From Sepioteuthis lessoniana (taxonomy: Eukaryota; Mollusca; Cephalopoda; Myopsida; Loliginidae), in the NCBI GenBank assembly GCA_963585895.1, contig CAUZXS010004338.1, positions 12,501-76,500 on the forward strand: a DNA stretch of 64,000 bases, written 5' to 3'. The notes beneath the pieces were generated by a model. It saw only the letters and a program-made list of their open reading frames with translations. It was not told where the DNA came from and searched no databases. This document shows, piece after piece, positions 11,333 through 18,789 of the stretch (its first letter is position 1; the number at the start of each line of letters is the position of its first letter). The translations under genes were made by a program, and so were the position numbers.

Positions 11333-13512
11333 TCTCTTCGACAAGCCAGACACGTTCGTGCGCGCTTCGAATGCCCAGGTACGTTACCTTCACACTCCTC
11401 CCTGATTTGGGAATCACACAACGTACAGCGCGGAGCAGGTCTTTTGCGTCTGCTGCTTCGTCTGAGCGGAACGCTCTTGACTACGTCGTCGTCCTCGGAC
11501 GTGTCTCCGGGCCCATGTTGACCACGGTCGCTGTGGTCGCTTTCAGATGCTGCGGGATCCTCCCGCGGTAAATACAGCATCGGCGCTTCGTCTTCAGAAG
11601 AAGCGCTGCTGCAATAAGTGGCGTCTGCTCCTCGCACTAGACGAACATCCTTTATGTGGCGAGGTGTCCCGTCAATAAGGACCGAATGGGGGCTGTGCAC
11701 ACCCGTAATTGTTCCCTTTCCGAACTGGGTTGTACATCGTCCATGAGGGATTTTCACCCAAACATTATCCCCTACCTTGTACCTGCTGGGTCCGGCATCC
11801 TCCGGTGGTAACGTGACATCAACACCTCTTATACGGGCTGTATATGAGTATATTAGGTTTGCTGGTGCAGTTGACGCTGACGCATCATCTTTGGGAGTCA
11901 CATTGTACCAGTATACAGCCTCCATCACCGAGCACCGTGTTCTTGCGGCAATGCGCTTTATTGTGCGGTGAGATCTCTCCACAATCCCGTTGCCAGCCGG
12001 TACGTATGCGCATCGGAATCTCATTCGAACGCCCCAGCGCTCGGCGAATCTAGAGAACGCCTCTCCGCTAAAGGTCGTGGCGTTATCTGTGAGAAGCTCA
12101 ACAGGCGCCCCCCTCTCGCAAAACACGGTCTCCAACTGCCGAACACTGCTGGCAGCATCTTGGCATGATAACGGCCTCCAAATAGCAAACCGACTGGGTC
12201 TGCAGTCGATTAAGGTTAGGTAATGATGACCTCCAAGGTGAGTCACGTCCATTCCAACCCTCCTCCAGTTCTCGCATACGTCCAGTCTGCCTGCTTTCCA
12301 ACTCACCGGGGCTGGATCTATAGACTGACACTCTTCGCATTCTCTAACTACCTCCCGAACAGCTGCCTTAGAGACCTCAGGACTCGCCAGTTTCACGAAG
12401 TAGAGTGTGCGCTTTACGCCAGGGTGCCCACAAGATCGGTGAATGGTCCGAATGCGAGCGAGATCCAGCTCACCCATAGATGCGGCGCATATTGGCTCCA
12501 TGGGTTCCGCTTCTTTCCGAAGTGCATCCAGCCACCGTTGGGGCACTCTAGTGAGTGGATCGGCTCGGTTCGCCTGGGATTTGATGAGTGCCACGTCAAT
12601 TGTCAGTCTATACTCCACCGCTAATTCTTGGAGCGTACTCAGTCGCCGTCTTATTAACATCTCCGACGCCGCCTTAGTCCGCACCCTTGCTTTCCCGGAC
12701 AGGGTGTCAGAAATCCACCGGTGCACGCAGGCCGAGTCTGTCCGCAGGTGAATCACACTCGCCTTCCAGTGCAGCGCCAGAGTAATGCCCTTCAACACTG
12801 CGTCAAGCTCCGCCAGGTTGATGTGCTTATCTGCGTGCGCCGGTCGTAGCCAACTTGCGTCTTCAATGATGGCTCCGTCATATTCAATAGCCACCCCGGT
12901 GGCCAGGGAGCTGGCATCCACCCATACAGTGACTTCCTGACCATCCGCGCACCAGTTACCGTGTGCTAGATCAGTTTGTGACAATCTCATCATAATTTCG
13001 TCAAGCATCCGACGCAACATGGGGTCTCGTGTTTCGTCGTCCCATCCGGTTGTCACAGCGTTAGCTCTTCGTTTCACAAACGCAGCTGCAACACGGAGCC
13101 AGCCGCACACTGGAAAATGCCCGGTCAGCCGCCCACACACAGAAAAGACGGCACGACGCGTGAGTACATTGGGGACCTTTGGACGCTCGCCGTCGCGTCG
13201 CCATCTAAGCTTGCCGCGCTCCTCCCAGACGTATACGCCCAACACTCGAGCGCCACTACTTAGTTGTTCCGGACTCTTACAAGTCAGCCCAAATCGTTCA
13301 AGATGCGTCTTCACTTGCGCCGCCGAACACACACTTTCGTTGACAAATATGTCATCGACATACGAAGAGGTAGCGCGACTGACGGTGTCATCTTGCCCGA
13401 TCACAGCTTTTACAATGGCCCGCATAATCTGGAGAGCTACATTGAGCCCGAACCCCAAGCGGGTGAGGCAATACCTCTGCCCTTTAATTTTCACCGTTTG
13501 GAACGGCCACAA
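11320..13512 (-). CDS. LTR1 pol, downstream part: RT palm, RNase H and integrase
   Basis: This is a 730-aa open frame. It starts just after an in-frame TAG and lies in the same frame as 13531-14409, so it is the rest of one pol. RT motif YVDD is at 13351-13362 (residues 51-54). RNase H is indicated by WVDASS and LRTDSACVHRWISD (roughly residues 210-300). Integrase follows with a zinc-binding HX3-4H...CX2C segment (CEECQS) and candidate catalytic acidic residues in DVTHLG, LTDNATTF and IVERSHRTIK. The C terminus has an acidic/serine-rich linker and two CX2C pairs (CTLC, CLAC). The second pair is encoded inside the LTR. The last three residues come from LINE sequence, so the native end is lost. 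Confidence 0.85.
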   Translation of the reverse strand: MWPFQTVKIKGQRYCLTRLGFGLNVALQIMRAIVKAVIGQDDTVSRATSSYVDDIFVNESVCSAAQVKTHLERFGLTCKSPEQLSSGARVLGVYVWEERGKLRWRRDGERPKVPNVLTRRAVFSVCGRLTGHFPVCGWLRVAAAFVKRRANAVTTGWDDETRDPMLRRMLDEIMMRLSQTDLAHGNWCADGQEVTVWVDASSLATGVAIEYDGAIIEDASWLRPAHADKHINLAELDAVLKGITLALHWKASVIHLRTDSACVHRWISDTLSGKARVRTKAASEMLIRRRLSTLQELAVEYRLTIDVALIKSQANRADPLTRVPQRWLDALRKEAEPMEPICAASMGELDLARIRTIHRSCGHPGVKRTLYFVKLASPEVSKAAVREVVRECEECQSIDPAPVSWKAGRLDVCENWRRVGMDVTHLGGHHYLTLIDCRPSRFAIWRPLSCQDAASSVRQLETVFCERGAPVELLTDNATTFSGEAFSRFAERWGVRMRFRCAYVPAGNGIVERSHRTIKRIAARTRCSVMEAVYWYNVTPKDDASASTAPANLIYSYTARIRGVDVTLPPEDAGPSRYKVGDNVWVKIPHGRCTTQFGKGTITGVHSPHSVLIDGTPRHIKDVRLVRGADATYCSSASSEDEAPMLYLPREDPAASESDHSDRGQHGPGDTSEDDDVVKSVPLRRSSRRKRPAPRCTLCDSQIREECEGNVPGHSKRARTCLACRREYLL
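11333..11394 (-). repeat. Partial 3' LTR of LTR1
   Basis: This stretch matches 15454-15515 and ends (minus-strand start) at TGTGAAGGTAACG. The rest of the LTR is missing beyond the LINE insertion point. The terminal codons of pol are read through this LTR. Confidence 0.8.
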
Positions 13513-13530
13513 TGACTTGTCAACATGGAT

Positions 13531-14409
13531 CTACAGATATGCCCGGCGTAGGTCCACTATGGCGGCTTTTGGCCCCTGCCGTCGCCATTCCCGCATGGTT
13601 TGAGCACATACGTCTGCATTCGCCGTATACGCGTTCACGTGCTCATTCAACTCGTGATAGTCCATAACTGGCCGGACCTTCTGCTTACTTTCCTGTAATA
13701 TGGCCATTAATGGTATCAGGCCTTTAGGAGGGCCAAGTTCGCTCTCCGGGTACGGAATCAGCCAACCGTTTTGAATCCAAGCCAGCAACTCCCGCTCATA
13801 TTCACCTCGGAGTCGCTTAGGGACAGGGTATTCTGAAAGCCTGTTTTTCAAAGACACGGGTGGCTGGTCACCGGCCCATTTCCAAGATGCGGTCCATACG
13901 CGCTTGGTCTCGTTGTATTTAGCGTGAAAATCAGGCTCGTCGAGGGTAATAGCAGCACACATCAATCTTTCACGCAGAGGAAATTTCACTTCGCCGGTGG
14001 CAGACATAGTCATTCCACCAAGTTGCCTGATCGCATTTAGCCCGAGTAGCAGATCATATCCAAACAGCGCCTCATCTACAACCAGGGCTCGTACGGCGAC
14101 TGAAGGTCCATTGCCGATGCCAATTTGGACCACGCTCTCTCCACAACACATTGACGAGTTCCCTCCTACAACCATCAAGGGGACTTGCTTTTTCTTCCAC
14201 GTCTGACAGCATGGTTTCCGAACTAGGGTTTGCGTACAGCCTGTATCCACCAGGGCAGTTCGTCGTATTCCGTCAATCTGCACACTGACTGCAGGCAGAG
14301 CGCCATTCATACGAGGTCTGGGGGAGAGACTGGCGCTGAAGACTCGTCCCCTCGCTCGTTTCCCGGACAATTTCGTGCAACGTGGCCCTGTCGATTGCAC
14401 CGATAACAA
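13531..14409 (-). pseudogene. LTR1 pol, upstream part: protease and RT fingers, ended by an in-frame TAG
   Basis: The retroviral-type aspartic protease motif ALVDTGCTQ is near 14236-14255, with a second conserved LLLG block near 14040. The RT N-terminal half includes VRPVMDYHELNEHV and VDLRRAYL. A TAG at 13531-13533 stops the frame in the middle of the conserved RT block. The next codons (starting IHVD) continue the same frame into 13512, so a single base change is the likely cause. Codon starts are in the -1 frame relative to gag, as expected for a programmed -1 frameshift. The listed start is the first internal start codon and is not biologically meaningful. Confidence 0.8.
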
Positions 14410-15056
14410 ATGAGACTCTTTGGGGACCTGGGACTTCCACGCCGCCTAGGACAATCTCGAGCCATGTGGTCAGGTTCTTGACACACATAGCACCTCCTTA
14501 AAGCTGTGACTCCCTTCTCCTGACGTCCCGGTAGTTGAGCTGCTGCGGCTGCCGATTCTGTGCCCACGAGCCTGTTCTTCAATATTGCTCGGGCACGGGC
14601 CAATATGTCGGATATCGGCAAATCGTCTACTCGGGTAGTGGCCTGGAGAAGATTCTCCGCATGCTCCGGCAACCCAGCTATGAATGCGCAGACCAGGCCT
14701 CTCTCCGTCATACCTCCGAACTGAGTCGCAAGCTTGCGTAGCTCCGCCAAATAGACGTCCACCGTTTCTCCCGGACGCAAACGGCGCGCCGCGAACTGCT
14801 TATACGCCGTTACAGGACTGAGAGCAAATGCTGTGTACAGAACATCTTTTATACAGGCAAAGTCAGCCCTCTTCTCCTCGCTCAGCTGCTGATACACTGC
14901 GTATGCGCCCCCCGAGAGGCGCATCGGCACCACACATTCGATATGTTTTACCCCGCTCAACCGGCACACCAACTCTGCCTTCTCCACCCATTCAACCACC
15001 GATTGCCCAGCATCGGTCCCGTCAAAAAGGGGAATTAGTTTTGGATCAAAGGCCAT
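14307..15056 (-). CDS. LTR1 gag: capsid-like domain and two zinc knuckles
   Basis: This intact 249-aa frame starts 4 bases after the putative primer site. The N-terminal ~150 residues are a retrotransposon gag domain (VVEWVEKAELVCRL, RRLRPGETVDVYLAELRKLA). Two CCHC knuckles follow near residues 189-202 (CYVCQEPDHMARDC) and 217-230 (CYRCNRQGHVARNC). It would package the element RNA. It overlaps the pol frame by ~100 bases, consistent with -1 frameshifting. The first ATG after the primer site was chosen as the start. Confidence 0.85.
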   Translation of the reverse strand: MAFDPKLIPLFDGTDAGQSVVEWVEKAELVCRLSGVKHIECVVPMRLSGGAYAVYQQLSEEKRADFACIKDVLYTAFALSPVTAYKQFAARRLRPGETVDVYLAELRKLATQFGGMTERGLVCAFIAGLPEHAENLLQATTRVDDLPISDILARARAILKNRLVGTESAAAAAQLPGRQEKGVTALRRCYVCQEPDHMARDCPRRRGSPRSPKSLICYRCNRQGHVARNCPGNERGDESSAPVSPPDLV

Positions 15057-15060
15057 GATT

Positions 15061-15072
15061 GCCGAAATAGCT
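15061..15072 (-). promoter_or_regulatory. Putative primer-binding site matching the 5' end of tRNA-Phe
   Basis: On the minus strand the 12-mer AGCTATTTCGGC follows the end of the 5' LTR (...ACAACA) with no gap and ends 4 bases before the gag ATG. The plus strand reads GCCGAAATAGCT, which is nucleotides 1-12 of animal tRNA-Phe(GAA) as I know it. The same 12-mer sits directly against the 5' LTR of the related element at 30648-30659, although the flanking bases differ. A standard site would begin TGG and match the 3' CCA end. Confidence 0.65.
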
Positions 15073-15515
15073 TGTTGTCCAGAGCGGGCGTAAAAGGCAA
15101 TATGAAACTGATTCTCGTATCAATTCAACAGAGACCACTATTGTTGGTTTCAGGGCGTATTGAGTTGAGCGCTCTCTCCCTCTCTCGGTAGCCGTTCCTT
15201 CTCTCTCGCTTTCTCCCTAGTTCTCCTTCCTTCCTTCCTTCCTTCCTTCCTTCCTTCCTTCCTTCCTTCCTTCCTTCGTTGAGTTGTAACGCGTTCGTTG
15301 GGCAAATGCACTTAGAATGCTACTCGCTTTCAGCCGTTACCGTGCGTATTTATATGTTCGTAAGCTCTCGCACTAATTTGCATACGTGTACATTACCTCT
15401 CGCTGGTTCGAGATCTCCCCTCGTCAAATATGCTCGCGGCAGCCATATCGGTTTCTCTTCGACAAGCCAGACACGTTCGTGCGCGCTTCGAATGCCCAGG
15501 TACGTTACCTTCACA
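15073..15515 (-). repeat. 5' LTR of LTR1
   Basis: The boundaries are TGTGAAGG... at 15515 and ...ACAACA at 15073 (minus strand), about 443 bases. The right edge is fixed by the end of similarity with 11394. The left edge is fixed by the primer-site block. It contains a (TTCC)n microsatellite at about 15225-15277. The first ~120 bases (15515-15393) encode the last part of pol when read from the 3' LTR, ending with a stop near 15393. Confidence 0.75.
15225..15277. repeat. (TTCC)n microsatellite
   Basis: About 13 tandem TTCC units lie inside the LTR of LTR1. Confidence 0.95.
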
Positions 15516-15520
15516 CAAGT

Positions 15521-15715
15521 CCTGGAGGCAACATCCCATAAAGCAGCAACTATACGGCCACTTACCTCCCATCACGAAGACTATCAAAGTTAGACAAACC
15601 AGACATGCAGGACACTGCTGGAGAAGCAGGGACGTGCTCATAAGTGATGTTCTCCTGTGGACCCCTTCACATGGCTGAGCAAAAGCAGGATGACCTGCTC
15701 GAACCTACATACAGT
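15521..15715 (+). pseudogene. RTE-type LINE fragment, C-terminal end of the RT protein
   Basis: The frame reads through YGHLPPITKTIKVRQTRHA then GHCWRSRDVLISDVLLWTP, closely matching the minus-strand LINE at 42771-43915. That wording is typical of the far C terminus of RTE-clade proteins. The fragment starts directly after the LTR1 edge, so LTR1 probably inserted into an older RTE copy whose left half is gone. A stop interrupts it near 15678. Confidence 0.7.
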
Positions 15716-15719
15716 ACTT

Positions 15720-16190
15720 GCTGACTAAGTTTAGGAAGTCCCTACCAATATTGGATGTTATGCATTTATTGTTAGGTGGGTTAAACCAAATAATATTCCT
15801 ATTTCTGTGCTTAGATTTATCTTTTGGGGGTATGAATTCTAGTGCCTGTCTATAACCACTGTGTTTTCATGCTTTGTGATATATGTATTTGTGTTTGTTA
15901 AAAACGTCGATGTTAGAGGAGTTGATGGATAGTCTACGGCTGGTAGATTTTGGGATTTGTTTGGTAATTGTGGGTGGGTGGTTTGAAGAAGTGTATATGT
16001 TCATTGGTGTGTCATTATCTTTTTTGTAAGGTTCGTGTGTGCCTTTACATAAGTTTAGTGCAACGTCCAAGAAATTAACTATTTTTAGATTTGTGTGTAT
16101 GGTAATCTTAAATCCCAGCAGTTCCAGTGCGTTGAATATCCTTTTCCTATAGCTGTTTAGCTTGGGTCCGTTTGGGTTCCTGTAATATAA
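15720..16190 (-). pseudogene. Penelope-like reverse transcriptase relic, C-terminal half
   Basis: Minus-strand translation gives FLDVALNLCKGTHEPYKKDN and then SSNHPPTITKQIPKSTSRRLS (15867-16070 and upstream). A FLDV...K...HPP...IP...R series after the RT core is characteristic of Penelope-like elements. The upstream RT part lies at 16915-17480, across an inserted inverted-repeat element. Frame breaks are present. The family assignment is from motif memory. Confidence 0.5.
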
Positions 16191-16915
16191 TGGCCGAGGG
16201 ATTTCGTTTTATGCCTTGGGTTTAGTTAGGCTGAGAACCTTTCGGCATGGGTTACTTAGGTGCAACATTAACGCAGGTGTGGAGCAGACGTGTCACTCAG
16301 AGATGTCACAATAGCCCAGTGGCTATGGTACATGTATGGCTATGGTACATATAAAAATATTTTTATATGTACCATAGCCATACAGGAATATGCGAAACGT
16401 GCATAGGATGTTCATAACATATATACATAGAACATAGGAATCTCGAAACATGAAAAACACTTACGACTTCTTACTTCAGGTACGAAACCTTTCATTACCG
16501 TTGAGTTAAAGGTTTCGACATAAGGAAGAGAGATGCACAATTTTTCTATGATGAATTTTCCATCTGCCCCCCCCCCCATTTCGTGCGGCGCCCGTAGCGC
16601 GCAAATTCGTCTGGCCTCTGCGAGCCCCAAAAGTCGACTCTTCTCGTTCAGTGTCTAGTCTCAACTCAAATGACTTTCTTCAAAATTCCCAAAATCCTCC
16701 GTGCGCTTCCGGTGCGTGACCTCATTCGCACTCTCTAGCCCCGTTTCCCATCTGGGCTGTTGCGACATCTCTGAGTGACACGTCCGCTCCGCGCGCGCGC
16801 GAACACCTGCGTTAATGTTGCACCTAAGTAACCCATGCACTGAACCGAAAGGTTCTCAGCCTAACTAAACCCAAGGCATAAAATGAAATCCCTCGGCCAT
16901 TATATAACATTCCTA
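16191..16915. mobile_element. Inverted-repeat (foldback/MITE-like) element, about 720 bp
   Basis: The ends are long imperfect inverted repeats, about 16195-16322 against 16757-16905. The left reads TAATGGCCGAGGGATTTC...; the right is its reverse complement, ...CCCTCGGCCATTA. The arms share CACCTGCGTTAATGTTGCACCTAAGTAACCCATG-type sequence. Flanks are TA-rich (AATA / TATAA), so a TA or TATA duplication is possible. It interrupts the Penelope-like RT between the YRDD block and the downstream domain. No transposase is present, so it is non-autonomous. Confidence 0.7.
16334..16383. repeat. Perfect 50-bp palindrome
   Basis: The sequence from GTATGGCTATGG... to ...CCATAGCCATAC is its own reverse complement over 50 bases, with an AT-rich centre (AAAAATATTTTT). 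It lies just inside the left arm of the inverted-repeat element. An extra partial copy of the arm (GGCTATGGTACAT) precedes it. Confidence 0.9.
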
Positions 16916-17480
16916 ATGATGATTAGACCGTCGTCTCTATATAGTCCCATATCAGTGTTGTTGATTATGTTTGATAGTTGGGAGAGAATTAGGGCATCGA
17001 CCAGCTCGCACACCTTCGCGCCATCGAGCTACCCATGGTTACGTCGAACAGATGGCTATTGAGTTTCTTTATCCATGGTTTGCCGTCATGGAAGAGGAGC
17101 GATTTGCGGCAGTGCTTGATGATCCTGATGTCATATTGTGAGACTGGTACGTGTTTGGTTGCTAATTCTAGGGCTCTGTCAAGTGTGTATTCGGTGATGG
17201 AGGGGTGGAAGTCTGTGATGTCGAATTGGATGAAGGCTGTGTTGTTCTTGTTAGGTATAGCTGTGAACCAGTTGGTGACGGATTTGGTGTTCTTCCATTG
17301 GTGTTAAATTGTAGTTTTTCTATGAGCTGTGTGTTTATATTATCCTGTATGAGCTTCCTGATTTTTCCTATTTCGGATTTTGAGGGATTAATTAATCGAT
17401 ATGTCGGATTGGTTTTGAAGTTTGGTTTGTGGTCTTTGCTCGTTATGAAGACTGGTTGCTCAGCTGTGGAGTTATTTTGA
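16915..17480 (-). pseudogene. Penelope-like reverse transcriptase relic, RT core
   Basis: Minus-strand reading shows IQFDITDFHPSITEYTL (about 17230-17180), KSLLFHDGKPWIKK (near 17070), FDVTMG (near 17040) and LYRDDG (near 16938), the RT active-site region. A frameshift lies just after FDVTMG near 17020. The order and wording match RTs of the Penelope-like group. The downstream part continues at 16190 beyond the inserted inverted-repeat element. Confidence 0.55.
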
Positions 17481-17485
17481 GAGAG

Positions 17486-17515
17486 AAAGAGAGAGAGGGG
17501 GAGGGAGAGAGAGGG
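17486..17515. repeat. (GA)n purine-rich simple repeat
   Basis: A run of GAGA/GGAG units. Confidence 0.85.
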
Positions 17516-17649
17516 TCAACTTTTAGTTGGAAAGAAAAAAGAAAACCTGCTTAAGGGAAAAATAAAAAATAAAAACCCCAAATAAATGACGATAATGAAG
17601 ATGGATCCAATCTGGAAACGGGGCTTAATACGCACACATGCACGGACAT

Positions 17650-17666
17650 ACACACACACACACAAC

Positions 17667-17721
<55 letters not shown>
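17650..17721. repeat. (CA)n(TA)n compound microsatellite
   Basis: CA repeats pass directly into TA repeats for about 70 bases. The minus-strand open frame here is an artefact of the repeat. Confidence 0.95.
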
Positions 17722-17725
<4 letters not shown>

Positions 17726-17777
17726 ACAACTAAATTACGAACTATTCCTAAAAAAATAAAATGCAATTAATTTATTT

Positions 17778-17845
17778 GGCATGACACCCTGAGTTCGAAT
17801 CCTTCACGAGACCGTCTTCATTTCACATTGTTCTAATCCCCTTCA
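17778..17845 (+). repeat. SINE fragment, tRNA-like 3' part of the head
   Basis: GAGTTCGAATCC is a typical polymerase III B box. The following ...ACGAGACCGTCTTCATTTCACA matches the SINE at 24344-24628 (GAGTTCAAATCC...ACGAGACCGGTTGCATTTCACA). The copy is cut at 17845 by an inverted-repeat element. Confidence 0.6.
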
Positions 17846-18087
17846 GAAAGATTTCGAATCATTCCTTGTTTTCAACGAAGTTCTTATTCTGTAAGTCTGG
17901 CTTTTTCAAATGGATGTGCCTCGGAAAATTTTAAATCACGAATAGATGTTTCAATGTATAGACTATGTAATCCAGGAAAATGTTGGGATGGATGATTAAC
18001 GCTGGAAATGCTGGTAGGTATTTAAAAAAAAGCCGGACTTATAGGATTTAAACTTCGTGGAAAACAAGGAATGATTCGAAATCTTTC
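17846..18087. mobile_element. Small inverted-repeat element (MITE-like), about 242 bp
   Basis: The left end starts GAAAGATTTCGAATCATTCC and the right end is its reverse complement, GGAATGATTCGAAATCTTTC. Arms are about 60 bases with some mismatch. It contains no coding sequence and is embedded in a SINE fragment. Confidence 0.7.
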
Positions 18088-18439
18088 TTGATAAAAAACG
18101 GAACATAGATTCTACCCAATATTTCTAATAAGTCAAATGACGTACTTCAAAACATCAAACGCTGATTCATTAATCAAACGGACAACTTTTTCTTGTTATG
18201 CTTGTCAAAAAAGTAAGTTACCAAGTTATTTGTTGAAATTATTGTTTCATTGTTATTCCTTGTCGCCACTTTTGTTATCTTTCGTGCCCCTCTCCAAACA
18301 ACTGTTATTGTTTTGTTTGGTTTTTGGAAGTGGGGTCAAACGTCCGACCAACCTTGTGCTATTGTTCTATAAGGAAAAAACGCCTAACGCTTTTTTATAA
18401 ACTCATTTGCGCTCACTCCTCCTAGTTGCCTCAAACACT
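18088..18439. other. Unassigned AT-rich sequence
   Basis: I see no convincing gene or repeat. The 87-aa frame at 18137-18400 has no recognisable features. Confidence 0.4.
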
Positions 18440-18789
18440 CAGCAAAACACCCAACAGGACATATATAATAGTTTGACACACACACCCCGAACTTCCTCTG
18501 AAAAGCCGGAATGACCGTCATTACCGGGAACCTCATCTGAGTCATCAACCCCGGCCAGCATCATTCCACCGGCTCAAAAAGTGCCGTCAATGCCAGTCTC
18601 CTGGTCGGCGCAAACCAACAATAAGTCGCCACAGGATTACAAAAAGGACAGGGCTGAAATCGGATTCTACCAATATAAGAATTAGTGGAGGCAGTATAGC
18701 CAAAGACCCTGTCCTTGATTGTTACAGACATAAGGACCAGGGAATTGGCTGGCTTTTAAAAAGAGACATTTGAGGAACTTCTAAAACCA

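Larger units (their letters stand above)
11333..15515 (-). mobile_element. Ty3/Gypsy-type LTR retrotransposon (LTR1), 3' LTR interrupted by the LINE
   Basis: Read on the minus strand, the order is 5' LTR (15515-15073), putative primer site (15072-15061), gag (15056-14307), then a -1 frame pol with protease, RT, RNase H and integrase down to the 3' LTR. Only 62 bases of the 3' LTR remain (11394-11333), because LINE copy 2 sits in it. That integrase follows RT and RNase H supports Ty3/Gypsy over Copia. The coding region is unusually well preserved, with a single in-frame stop in the RT. It is related to the element at 30345-38266. Confidence 0.85.

Noticed and set aside
11371-13603. Plus-strand open frames overlapping LTR1 pol (66 to 194 aa)
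   Set aside because: They are antisense shadows of a well-supported pol frame.
17551-17766. 71-aa minus-strand frame rich in YI and CVCV
   Set aside because: It is a translation of the (CA)n(TA)n microsatellite.
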